A stretch of DNA of 64,000 nucleotides from CAIMMJ01 sp037131955 (GTDB lineage: Bacteria > Bacteroidota > Bacteroidia > UBA4408), in NCBI GenBank assembly GCA_037131955.1, contig JBAXQC010000006.1:8943-72942 (forward strand), read 5' to 3'. Below are positions 44,204 to 52,585 of this stretch, in pieces. The translations under genes were made by a program, and so were the position numbers. Numbering within the stretch: position 1 is the first letter of the stretch; each line of letters opens with the position of its first letter. The notes below the pieces were generated by a model. The model ran no database searches. It saw only the letters and a list, made by a program, of their open reading frames with translations, and had not been told where the DNA came from.

Positions 44204-45793
44204 TTGATCAAAAAAGCATTTCTTTTTTTAAGTTTAATTTTGGTTACAAACTTTGTTTTTGCTCAAAGCACAATTGTTCCTTATGAATTTTTCTTTGCTC
44301 AAAATATAGAAAGAGAATTAGCTAAAAAAAATAGAAAAGAATTTGCATCCACTAAGCCATTTACATTTAGCCATGAAAAATTAAAAAGCATAAACGATTC
44401 AATAGGCTTTTTTTGTCTTTTTGATACAACAGCTCATTTGTTTGAACAAAAACTTTGTAGGCAAGATGTAATTAAAATAAACAAGGAAGAATTTACCCTT
44501 TCCATTAACCCCCTGTTTAATTTTAGTTTGGGAAGAGACAAAAAGGAGAACAAACAAAGACTCCTGCAAAATACCAGAGGATTATGGGTTAAAGGGTCAA
44601 TTGGAAAAAAATTTTATTTTGAATCACAGTTTCTAGAAAATCAAGTAACGGCACCCTTGTATGTAAGAGAATTTATTAAAGCACATAAAGTTTACCCGGG
44701 CTTAGGTAGAACAAAAGTGTTTAAAGAAATTGGAGCCGACTTTGCAATATCTTCTGCTAATTTTTTATTTGCCCCAAGTAAGAATTTTTCAATAATGGCA
44801 GGCACAGGTAAGCATTTTTATGGCTTTGGTTATCGTTCACTTTTGCTCAGCGACAACTCTTTTAATTATCCTTATGCAAAAGCTTCCTATTCAAGAAATT
44901 GGTTCAGGTACGAAGTAATGTGGGCAAGTTTGATGAATATTTATCAAGGAGATATTACATTTAATATCTATAGCGAACCTACATTTAGAAAGAAAACAGC
45001 AGCATTTCAATATTTGGTATTTATGCCTTTTAATTTTTTGGAACTTGGTCTTTTTAATGGAATTATTTACAGACCAATTTCTAAGGCACATCCTTATTTT
45101 AATTTTAATATTTTAAACCCTATTCCGTTTTACAATGTGGCAGAGCAAGGTTTATCATCAGTAAACAATGCTATTGCAGGCTTAAATGTAAGACTAAAAC
45201 TTACATCAAGTATTTGTATATATGGGCAATACATGATGGATAATAACACTGCAAATGGTAATCTTTTTAAGAAAAATGGAATACAAATTGGCACACGTTA
45301 CTTTGATATTGCAGGAATTAGAAACTTAAATTTTTTACTAGAATATAATTATGTAAGCCCTTATTCTTATACAACAAAAAGCAATCAACAAAATTATATT
45401 CATTACAATCAAAGTTTAACACACCCTTGGGGTGCAAATTTTAAAGAGATTGTTGCAATTGTTTCTTACAACTATAAAGGTGTTTTTATAACAGCAAAAG
45501 TAAACACCGGTCAAATTGGTGTTGATAGTACGGGTGGAGTTTTTGGACAAAACATTTTATTGTCGGATATTTCTGGAAGAAATAGAACAAATAATACGTT
45601 TCTGCAAGGCACAAAAACCAGGTTAGAAATAATAGATGTAAAGGCCGGATACATAATAAATCCAGCCTATAATTTTCAGATCTATGCTGGATTTTTTAAC
45701 AGGAGATGGATAAATAACAAACAAGAAAAATACTCAAGCTTTTTTTCTATTGGGTTAAGAACAAATATTTACAATAATTATTTAGATTTCTAA
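44204..45793 (+). CDS. Outer-membrane beta-barrel protein (RemB/Wzi-like)
   Basis: A 529-residue exported protein with a signal peptide (LFLSLILVTNFVFAQ) and a body rich in alternating amphipathic strands ending in an aromatic residue (NNYLDF), which is the pattern of an outer-membrane barrel. The stretch INPLFNFSLGRDKKENKQRLLQNTRG with GSIGKKFYFESQFLENQ resembles Bacteroidota proteins related to the gliding protein RemB and the capsule-anchoring barrel Wzi. It follows fcl by 9 bp, which supports a link to surface polysaccharide. The start is TTG. The call is tentative beyond the barrel. Confidence 0.65.
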   Translation: MIKKAFLFLSLILVTNFVFAQSTIVPYEFFFAQNIERELAKKNRKEFASTKPFTFSHEKLKSINDSIGFFCLFDTTAHLFEQKLCRQDVIKINKEEFTLSINPLFNFSLGRDKKENKQRLLQNTRGLWVKGSIGKKFYFESQFLENQVTAPLYVREFIKAHKVYPGLGRTKVFKEIGADFAISSANFLFAPSKNFSIMAGTGKHFYGFGYRSLLLSDNSFNYPYAKASYSRNWFRYEVMWASLMNIYQGDITFNIYSEPTFRKKTAAFQYLVFMPFNFLELGLFNGIIYRPISKAHPYFNFNILNPIPFYNVAEQGLSSVNNAIAGLNVRLKLTSSICIYGQYMMDNNTANGNLFKKNGIQIGTRYFDIAGIRNLNFLLEYNYVSPYSYTTKSNQQNYIHYNQSLTHPWGANFKEIVAIVSYNYKGVFITAKVNTGQIGVDSTGGVFGQNILLSDISGRNRTNNTFLQGTKTRLEIIDVKAGYIINPAYNFQIYAGFFNRRWINNKQEKYSSFFSIGLRTNIYNNYLDF

Positions 45794-45815
45794 CAAAACA
45801 AATTTCCTTTTAAAA

Positions 45816-47063
45816 TTATTCAAATTCTATGTCTATTTCTCTTGGATAGCATAGAAAATATTTTTCCACTTTGGTAGAAAGTACCTGTAAATTTAATTGG
45901 TCTGATGCTTTTGTAATGTCTTCTAATTTTCCATCCTTAAATAAAATATTTATTTTGTCGGATAAGGGATTGTAGGCATTGTTAGAAATAGTATCTGCAA
46001 TTACAAAGTAATTTGTTTCTTCAAAGGAGAGTTGAAATTTTTCTTGAACTGCTTCTCTAATTTTATATATTTTTTCTTTGGAAAAAGATTTATTTTGAAT
46101 TTTTACCTTAAATAAATTTCTTGCATTAAAATTTACACAAAGCTTGGCTAAAATTTTGTCTTCGCAATCCTCCCAAACCTTTACTGATGTTTGAATATCA
46201 TAGTCGTCGAGTTTTGCAAAAGTACTTAAGGCTAAATTATTTTTTTCAAAATCGGTTGTTTTAAATTCGTTTTTCAAAAAGTAATCTAATGCAGGTGTGG
46301 CAAATAACTTACTTCCTTTTTTAGTAAGTTCTTTTGCTCTCTTTAAAATCATCACTAACAATTGTTCTGCCGCCACAGTAGTTTTGTGATAATATACTTG
46401 CCAATACATTAATCTGCGTGCAACAATAAATTTCTCTACAGAATAAATTCCTTTTTCCTCTACTGCCAACACATCATTTTTTACATTTAGCATGGCAATA
46501 ATTCTATCGGTAGAAATAATACCTTCTGAAACTCCTGTAAAAAAACTATCTCGTTTAAGATAGTCTAATCTGTCCATGTCTAGTTGGCTTGATACCAATT
46601 GGTGTAAGAATTTTTTTGGGTACTTATTTGTAAAAATTTCAATGGCCGTATTTAATTTCCCTTTAAACTCTTTGTTTAAATTTTCCATAAAAAGCGAAGA
46701 GATTTTTTCGTGCGGAATTCCATTCACCAAGCTATGCTCCAGTGCATGAGAAAAGGGTCCATGCCCTATATCGTGCAATAAAATTGCAAGCAGTGCACCT
46801 TCTTGTTCTTTGTTGCTTATAGAAACTCCTTTGTTGCGTAAAGTATCAATTGCTTGCGACATTAGGTACATTGCACCCAATGCATGGTGAAACCTTGTAT
46901 GCAGAGCTCCTGGATAAACAAAACTAGTCATCCCTAATTGACGAATACGTCTTAAACGCTGAAAAAATGGGTGATCAATTAGGTTTAGAATTATGCCATA
47001 TGGAATACTTACAAAACCATAAATGGGGTCGTTAAAAATTTTCCTTTTTTCAATTGCTTTCAT
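45816..47063 (-). CDS. HD-domain phosphohydrolase (SAMHD1/dNTPase-like)
   Basis: A 415-residue metal-dependent phosphohydrolase of the HD superfamily; relatives cleave dNTPs or nucleotides. The first metal ligand lies in HTRFHHALGA near residue 56-60, the HD pair in LLHDIGHGPFSHALEH (His97-Asp98), and another acidic set in DMDRLDYLKRDSFFTGV near residue 170. This order fits the SAMHD1/YwfO-type subfamily of about 400 residues. It is 13 bp downstream of holB, the last gene of a five-gene run that also has tsaB, an adaptor and TolC. The substrate is not proven. Confidence 0.88.
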   Translation of the reverse strand: MKAIEKRKIFNDPIYGFVSIPYGIILNLIDHPFFQRLRRIRQLGMTSFVYPGALHTRFHHALGAMYLMSQAIDTLRNKGVSISNKEQEGALLAILLHDIGHGPFSHALEHSLVNGIPHEKISSLFMENLNKEFKGKLNTAIEIFTNKYPKKFLHQLVSSQLDMDRLDYLKRDSFFTGVSEGIISTDRIIAMLNVKNDVLAVEEKGIYSVEKFIVARRLMYWQVYYHKTTVAAEQLLVMILKRAKELTKKGSKLFATPALDYFLKNEFKTTDFEKNNLALSTFAKLDDYDIQTSVKVWEDCEDKILAKLCVNFNARNLFKVKIQNKSFSKEKIYKIREAVQEKFQLSFEETNYFVIADTISNNAYNPLSDKINILFKDGKLEDITKASDQLNLQVLSTKVEKYFLCYPREIDIEFE

Positions 47064-47076
47064 ACATGCCGCAGTG

Positions 47077-48219
47077 CTATGCTATAGGAACTTTCATATT
47101 TAATTGATGACTTATTTGCAACGTACAATCCAAAAAAATCATTTTTGAGTTACCGTTTCTGTCAATGTCTAATACAGCCTTGTCTAAAATTGCTAAAATA
47201 TTTCCACAATTGTATGCATGTATAAAATTGTGAAACTTTATGTTGAAACTTGTTTCACTTGGCATTTCTCTTACCATGGATTCAATACTTAATGTTCTAA
47301 GTAAATTTTTTCTTATGGCTTGCATACAATAGCTTAAAAACTCTTTTTGTTTTTCTCTCGAAAAGCTTGCTAGTTTATCAACCCAAGGCATAAGTGCAAC
47401 TTGTTTACTTCTATTAAACGAAAACCTCATCCATTCTTGAAAATTAATTAAGTTAAAATTTTCTTCCTCGCTATTGTTTAAAATTTCTAAAGCCATATTA
47501 AAGTTTCCTTCACAAAAATTTGCAATAAAAATTGCGTTTTCTTCAGGCACGTTATAATTAGAAATTAATTCCTGTTCAATGTCTTTGTTGGTGAGCACTG
47601 GAATATGCACTTTTTGAACTCTACTAATAATAGTTGGCAACAAACCTTCGGGATATTCACTTACTAAAAGAAACAATGTTTTTTCTGGTGGCTCTTCTAA
47701 TATTTTTAAAAGCTTATTTGCAGTCTGCACATTCATTTTTTCGGGAAACCACATTAATAATATTTTGTATTCACTTTCATAAGTTTTTAAACTTAGCTTC
47801 TTTATTATTTCGCTTCCTTCTTCTGTTGTTATAAGTGCATTTTTAACTTCATTTGTCATGGAAGTTAGCCAATTAAAATAACCCATGTATGGATTATTTA
47901 AATATTCTTTTCTGAATTCTTGAATGTAGTCGTCGCTAACTTTTTTTGTTGGACTTGATTTTGTAACAATTGGGAAAGACAAATGTAAATCGGGATGAAC
48001 CAATTTTTTGTTTTTTATGCAAGCCGCACAAGTACCGCATGAATCGTTTTCTTGCTTATTGGTGCAGTGGATATATGTAGCCATTGCCATTGCCATTGCC
48101 AAATTTCCACTTCCTTCTAGGCCCGAGAATAGTTGAGCATGACTCAATCGGCCTATATTAACATTGTGTATTAGTTTATTTTTTAATTCGCTATGTCCAA
48201 TTATATCATTAAAAAACAT
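47077..48219 (-). CDS. holB: DNA polymerase III subunit delta'
   Basis: Part of the clamp loader that opens the sliding clamp onto primed DNA. The 380-residue protein has the AAA+ start IIGHSELKNKLIHNV and AQLFSGLEGSGNLAMA. The Walker A lysine is replaced (Asn39), as expected for a subunit that does not bind ATP. The zinc-binding cysteines are Cys52, 61, 64 and 67 (CGTCAAC), and the SRC-like motif region is IISRVQKVHIP. It lies 1 bp after the tsaB stop and 13 bp before the HD gene. The assignment over dnaX follows from length and the missing Lys. Confidence 0.9.
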   Translation of the reverse strand: MFFNDIIGHSELKNKLIHNVNIGRLSHAQLFSGLEGSGNLAMAMAMATYIHCTNKQENDSCGTCAACIKNKKLVHPDLHLSFPIVTKSSPTKKVSDDYIQEFRKEYLNNPYMGYFNWLTSMTNEVKNALITTEEGSEIIKKLSLKTYESEYKILLMWFPEKMNVQTANKLLKILEEPPEKTLFLLVSEYPEGLLPTIISRVQKVHIPVLTNKDIEQELISNYNVPEENAIFIANFCEGNFNMALEILNNSEEENFNLINFQEWMRFSFNRSKQVALMPWVDKLASFSREKQKEFLSYCMQAIRKNLLRTLSIESMVREMPSETSFNIKFHNFIHAYNCGNILAILDKAVLDIDRNGNSKMIFLDCTLQISHQLNMKVPIA

Positions 48220-48220
48220 T

Positions 48221-48898
48221 TTACTTTTCCTTTGTATTGGTTTGAAATTCTTTTAAATAAAACGGTTCCAGATGAGCCAAGGTATTAAAAATTTTGTTTG
48301 AAAATAAATCGCTTGCTAGCTCAACTTGTCCGGATGCTTCGCAGCAATTTTGATCATAGAAAATATGGTTTTCTTTATTTAATATAGTGTTACACTTTTC
48401 AGCACCATTTCCAAAAAAAATTAAATCTTTTCCAATCCAATTCTCAAAACTTTTTTCATCAATAATTTTAGCTGTTGTAGATTCCGCCTCTATTAATTGG
48501 TAATCATAGATAGAAGTATATACTTCCATTCTTCTGGCATCAATCATTGGAACTAGAAATTGATTGGATGTTGGATTTATTTTTTTGTGTGCAACATTTG
48601 CCATAGAGGATAATGTATTTATAGCAATAACCGGAATGTTTAATCCGTAAGCCAATCCTTTGCAAAAGGAAAGGCCAATTCTTAAACCAGTGTAGGATCC
48701 GGGGCCAATGCTAACAGATACTGCAGATAGTTGAACGGGAGTGGTATCTGTTTCAATAAAAATATTTTTGACCATGCTATTTAAAATTTCAGCATGTTTA
48801 AAGCCATCGTCAATACTATTTTGTGCAAGTAGGATTTTATTTTCAGAAATTCCAACTGAACAAACAGTGGTGGCTGTTTCTATGTGTAAAAGTTTCAA
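48221..48898 (-). CDS. tsaB: tRNA threonylcarbamoyladenosine biosynthesis protein TsaB
   Basis: TsaB forms the complex with TsaD and TsaE that places threonylcarbamoyl on A37 of ANN-decoding tRNAs. The 225 residues show the ASKHA-type start LHIETATTVCSVGISEN and the family block SVSIGPGSYTGLRIGLSFCKGLAYG near residue 60-85. TTG start at 48898. It lies between the efflux adaptor (8 bp) and holB (1 bp), so these housekeeping genes share a transcript with the efflux genes, an arrangement also seen in other Bacteroidota. No oddities. Confidence 0.94.
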   Translation of the reverse strand: MKLLHIETATTVCSVGISENKILLAQNSIDDGFKHAEILNSMVKNIFIETDTTPVQLSAVSVSIGPGSYTGLRIGLSFCKGLAYGLNIPVIAINTLSSMANVAHKKINPTSNQFLVPMIDARRMEVYTSIYDYQLIEAESTTAKIIDEKSFENWIGKDLIFFGNGAEKCNTILNKENHIFYDQNCCEASGQVELASDLFSNKIFNTLAHLEPFYLKEFQTNTKEK

Positions 48899-48906
48899 AC
48901 TTAATT

Positions 48907-50259
48907 TTAATCTTTTTCTTTGTTTAGTTCTTCCTCTTGAACAACTTTTACCAGCGACCTGTTTTTAAGAAGCTTACTCACCGTTTTGTAAGGTCCAACA
49001 ATAACTTCGTCGCCTTTAGAAATACCACTTAATATTTGAATAAAATTATTGTCTTGAATGCCAGTTTTTACGGGTTTTATCAAAGATTTTCCATTATCAA
49101 AAATAAAAACTAATTCTATTGCTTCCTCTTTGTTATTTTTATCTTTTTCTTCTTCATCCTCTTCTTTCTTATTCTTTTTATTTGTTTTATTTTCGGATGT
49201 TGTATCTGTTCTTAATGTAACAGCTTCTATTGGAACTGCTAAAACATTTTTTATTGTTTTAGTTTGTATGTCCACGGTTGCTGTCATGCCGGGGCGAAAT
49301 GGAGAATTATTGTCCTGCTTATTGCTTAGTAAGTGTGAATACGAATCTCTAAGTATTCTAATTTTTACTTCAAAATTTGTAATTTGATCAGCACTTGTTC
49401 CGTTTGTATTGGCGCTATTTGCAATTGAGGTTACTATCCCTTTAAACTTTTGACCCAAGTAGGCATCAACTTCTATTAAAGTGGTATCGTTTAAATGAAT
49501 TTTTACAATATCATTTTCATTTACGTCAACCACAACTTCCATTTCGTTGAGGTTGGCAATTCTTAAAAGTTCTGTTCCTGCCATTTGAGAAGTACCAACA
49601 ACTCTTTCGCCTTTTTCTACATTAAGTTTAGAAACTTTTCCATCTACCGGCGAACGAATAATTGTTCTGTCTAGGTTATTGTTTGCTTCCTCTAAAGAAG
49701 CTACTGCATTTTTTATATTAAAATCGCTTGCAGAAACTGTTTGTGCAGCAGCTTCTACATCTGCTTTTGCACTTTCGTATTGCGATTTAGAATTTTCAAA
49801 TTCTGCTTCCGATATTGCACCTTGGTCAAATAGTTTTTTATTTCTGTTAAAGGTTAACTCGGTGTTTACAAATACTGCTTTAGATTGCACTAACCTGGCT
49901 TTAGAGTTCGCTAAATTTGCTTTGGTAGTATTTACGCTTGCCTCGGTTCTTTCTTTGTTTGAAATATATAAAAGAGGATTTATTTTACAGAGCACTTCAC
50001 CTTTCTTTACCTCTTGCCCTTCTTTTACAAACAAGTCAACAATTTCTCCAGAAACATCAGGACTTATTTTTACTTCTACTTCTGGCTGAATTTTTCCGCT
50101 TGCCGATACTGTTTCTGTAATTGTTTTTAATTCTACTTTTTGAGTGTTTACTTCAAATCCAACTTCTTTGCCAATCCAGCCGGCCTTTTTAGCTATAATT
50201 GAAAATAAAATTAGTACTGCCGCACTAATTAAAATAATATTTCTGGTTTTCTTTTTCAA
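48907..50259 (-). CDS. Efflux transporter periplasmic adaptor (MacA/HlyD family)
   Basis: Membrane-anchored adaptor that joins an inner-membrane pump to a TolC channel. The 450-residue protein has an N-terminal membrane anchor (NIILISAAVLILFSIIA), a lipoyl-like half (SGEIVDLFVKEGQEVKKGEVLCKI), a long coiled-coil hairpin (~95-195) and the second lipoyl half (IIRSPVDGKVSKLNVEKGERV), then beta-barrel parts. A highly charged Lys/Glu insert (~365-390, NKKNKKEEDEEEKDKNNKEE) sits before the last strands. It starts at TTG, 10 bp after TolC. The pump permease is not in the window; a MacB-type ABC or RND partner is equally possible. Confidence 0.9.
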   Translation of the reverse strand: MKKKTRNIILISAAVLILFSIIAKKAGWIGKEVGFEVNTQKVELKTITETVSASGKIQPEVEVKISPDVSGEIVDLFVKEGQEVKKGEVLCKINPLLYISNKERTEASVNTTKANLANSKARLVQSKAVFVNTELTFNRNKKLFDQGAISEAEFENSKSQYESAKADVEAAAQTVSASDFNIKNAVASLEEANNNLDRTIIRSPVDGKVSKLNVEKGERVVGTSQMAGTELLRIANLNEMEVVVDVNENDIVKIHLNDTTLIEVDAYLGQKFKGIVTSIANSANTNGTSADQITNFEVKIRILRDSYSHLLSNKQDNNSPFRPGMTATVDIQTKTIKNVLAVPIEAVTLRTDTTSENKTNKKNKKEEDEEEKDKNNKEEAIELVFIFDNGKSLIKPVKTGIQDNNFIQILSGISKGDEVIVGPYKTVSKLLKNRSLVKVVQEEELNKEKD

Positions 50260-50269
50260 TTTTATTTAA

Positions 50270-51679
50270 TTAAAGTGTGATAGGTTTACCTTGATAAAAA
50301 TCAAGAATTTTTACCTTAAAAATGTAATCAAATTTTGCTTGATTCAAGTTTGATTTGGCAAGATTTAATTTGTTTTTAGAATCATTAAATTCAAAACTAT
50401 TTACTACACCTAAATCAAATCTTGTTTTTGTATTATTAAAAGCAAGTTCTGAGGCAGTAAGTGCTGTTTTTGTAGCATTGTATTTTTTAAGTGCAGCAAC
50501 AGCATCGTAATATGCATTAAAAATAGTTTGTTTTAAATCTCTTTTTGTTTGGTCTAAATTGTTTTTAGAAATCTCGAAATTTAGTTTTGCTCTGTTGATG
50601 TTTGTGTAATTATTTAATCCGTTAAAAAGTGACCAGGAAAGTTGAAAACCAAAAGAACGATTAAAATTACTGTTCAATTGTTTTGAATATTTAGTAGGTT
50701 CAAAAATTGGAACTTGCTGCGTAGTATATACACTTTCGCCTAACAACGTTTGCCCAACTATGTACTGCTGGTTTTGATAACCAATAATATCTTGCGCCAA
50801 TCCTGAATATCCTGTGCCCAGCGAACCGCCAATGCTAATGGTTGGGTATAAACCACTTTGTGCAATATTAATTCCTTTTTCTGCCACCTTTATTCTTGTT
50901 TCTGAGCTTTTAACTGCCGGTTGGTTACCAATTGCTGTGGTGTAAATATAATCTGCGTTAGCTGTAATTAATTCGCTGGTAGGGTCTGCTAGTTCAGGAA
51001 TTTCTATGCTAAAATCTTGTGTAGATTTTAAATCGAGCTGCAAGGCTAGATTTAAATAAGATATGTCTAATTGATTTTGAGCATTTATTACAGATAAATC
51101 TTCGTTGGCCAACTGAGCTTGCAAATCCAATAAAATATTTTTTGCAGCACTTCCAGCTTCTAGCAAACGATTGGCTCTTTCTATTTGTTGTTTGGTTAAT
51201 GTGGTTTGATTTTGAGCGTTTTTTAATTGCTCAATGGCAAACAATATCTGTAAATAAGAACTGGCAATACTTAACGCAACATCATTTTTTATTTTATCTA
51301 AATCTTGCTTGGAGGCAAACAAATTTAATTCACCTTGTTTAATTGAATTGTATTGCTGAAACCCATTAAAAATATTCATTCCGGTTTGCAAAGAAAATCT
51401 ATCGCTCCTTACACGAGCAGTGGCAAACCTGTTTGTGAACGGGTCAATTGTTTGTCCAAAATTATAGAAGTTGCTGGCATTTAAAGAAAGGTTGGGCAAA
51501 ACATTTGCCTTAGTTTGCAATAAGTTTTGTTCCGAAATATCTTTGTTAAATTCAGCTTGCTTTACTTGTAAATTATTTTTAAGTGCATGCTCAATACATT
51601 GCTTTAAACTCCAATTTGTTGTTTGAGAAAATGCAGAAGCAGTAATAAATAGAAATAGAATTAATATAGATTTTTTCAT
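50270..51679 (-). CDS. TolC family outer-membrane efflux channel
   Basis: Trimeric outer-membrane channel that lets an efflux pump expel substrates or export proteins. The 469-residue protein has a signal peptide (ILFLFITASAFSQ), the start WSLKQCIEHALKNNLQVKQAE typical of TolC/OEP repeats, two long coiled-coil halves (~60-200 and ~260-430) and barrel strands (GGSLGTGYSG, FQLSWSLFNGLNNY). It is the first gene of a run with adaptor, tsaB, holB and HD genes. ATG start. The partner pump is not visible in the window. Confidence 0.93.
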   Translation of the reverse strand: MKKSILILFLFITASAFSQTTNWSLKQCIEHALKNNLQVKQAEFNKDISEQNLLQTKANVLPNLSLNASNFYNFGQTIDPFTNRFATARVRSDRFSLQTGMNIFNGFQQYNSIKQGELNLFASKQDLDKIKNDVALSIASSYLQILFAIEQLKNAQNQTTLTKQQIERANRLLEAGSAAKNILLDLQAQLANEDLSVINAQNQLDISYLNLALQLDLKSTQDFSIEIPELADPTSELITANADYIYTTAIGNQPAVKSSETRIKVAEKGINIAQSGLYPTISIGGSLGTGYSGLAQDIIGYQNQQYIVGQTLLGESVYTTQQVPIFEPTKYSKQLNSNFNRSFGFQLSWSLFNGLNNYTNINRAKLNFEISKNNLDQTKRDLKQTIFNAYYDAVAALKKYNATKTALTASELAFNNTKTRFDLGVVNSFEFNDSKNKLNLAKSNLNQAKFDYIFKVKILDFYQGKPITL

Positions 51680-51744
51680 GTTGCCAATGTGTTGGGCGAT
51701 GCAAAGTTAAAATTTTACTTATAAAGAGAACTATATAATTTAGT

Positions 51745-52131
51745 TCACAATTTTTGATGAAGTGAGAAACGATGTTTAAAGAAAAAGTGGCAAGCAAATA
51801 CTCCAAAAGAATTTGCAATAAAATCTGAAAGATCGGCGCTTCTGTCAATAAATAAAGTTTCTTGTAGTATTTCTAAAATGCCCCCATATCCAATGCAGGC
51901 AATAGCAAAAGTTATAAAAATGTGAGATTTTAGGCGGGCAGTATGCTCAACTTTTATGTATGATTTAATACATAAAAAGTAAAGAATAAAAAACATGCCA
52001 GCATGCACCCATTTATCAAATGAAATCCATTCTAACCAAGAAATTTGGGGAATGTCTTTGCCGGGCATGCCGCATAAAAGTGCAATAAAAAAGGCCCACA
52101 AAATGGGCCTCAGGTATTTAACAACAATCAT
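51745..52131 (-). CDS. VanZ family membrane protein
   Basis: A 128-residue membrane protein of the VanZ-like family, whose function is largely unknown (VanZ itself gives low-level teicoplanin resistance). It has four hydrophobic segments, the conserved start RPILWAFFIALLCGMPGKDIP, then FDKWVHAGMFFILYFLC with its conserved His, and a final ILQETLFIDRSADLSDFIANSFGVFA with the Asp-rich motif of the family. It starts 5 bp after the gcvH stop. The first ~45 bases also form an intrinsic terminator, so expression beyond gcvH is probably limited. Confidence 0.88.
   Translation of the reverse strand: MIVVKYLRPILWAFFIALLCGMPGKDIPQISWLEWISFDKWVHAGMFFILYFLCIKSYIKVEHTARLKSHIFITFAIACIGYGGILEILQETLFIDRSADLSDFIANSFGVFACHFFFKHRFSLHQKL
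52087..52110 (-). terminator. Intrinsic terminator inside the vanZ coding start
   Basis: On the minus strand AGGCCCA (52110-52104), loop TTTTG and TGGGCCT (52098-52092) form a 7-bp GC-rich stem followed by six T (52092-52087). It lies 27 bp after the gcvH stop but inside vanZ codons ~8-15 (coding LRPILWAFF). Confidence 0.8.
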
Positions 52132-52136
52132 TTATA

Positions 52137-52517
52137 CTAATGACCAATTAATGTTTTATATGCAGAAGAATCCAATAGGTCGTTTAACTCTGCTGTGTTG
52201 TCAACAGAGATTTTTATCATCCAACCTGAACCGTAAGCATCAGTGTTTACACTTTCTGGATTTGATTCTAAATTTGGATTTATTTCTAATACTTTTCCAC
52301 TTAATGGCATAAATAAATCTGACACAGTTTTTACCGCTTCAACTGTTCCAAAAACTTCTTCTCTTGCCAAGGTTTCTCCCTCAGTTTCAATTTCTACATA
52401 TACAATATCTCCCAGTTCTCCTTGGGCAAAATCTGTAATTCCTATTGTGGCGGTATTTCCTTCAATCAATACCCACTCGTGATCTTTTGTGTACTTTAAG
52501 TTTTCTGGAAAGTTCAT
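52137..52517 (-). CDS. gcvH: Glycine cleavage system H protein
   Basis: Lipoylated carrier of the glycine cleavage system; it shuttles the aminomethyl group between the P and T proteins. The 126-residue length is normal. The lipoyl motif GTVEAVKTVSDL places the lipoylated Lys at residue 63. The opening FPENLKYTKDHEWVLIEG is also typical. It lies 68 bp behind sprA on the same strand, with its own -7 box between, and 5 bp before vanZ. The sprA-gcvH-vanZ order is a known Bacteroidota arrangement. The P and T genes are elsewhere. Confidence 0.96.
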   Translation of the reverse strand: MNFPENLKYTKDHEWVLIEGNTATIGITDFAQGELGDIVYVEIETEGETLAREEVFGTVEAVKTVSDLFMPLSGKVLEINPNLESNPESVNTDAYGSGWMIKISVDNTAELNDLLDSSAYKTLIGH

Positions 52518-52539
52518 ATTTTATTTATTTAATTGCTCG

Positions 52540-52547
52540 CAAATGTA
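52540..52547 (-). promoter_or_regulatory. Putative -7 box for gcvH
   Basis: TACATTTG on the minus strand matches TAnnTTTG exactly and ends 22 nt before the gcvH ATG, in the gap after sprA. A TTG at the proper distance is not clear. Confidence 0.4.
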
Positions 52548-52585
52548 AAATTTAGATTTAATTTTTACTAAAGCTTTTAAATAAT

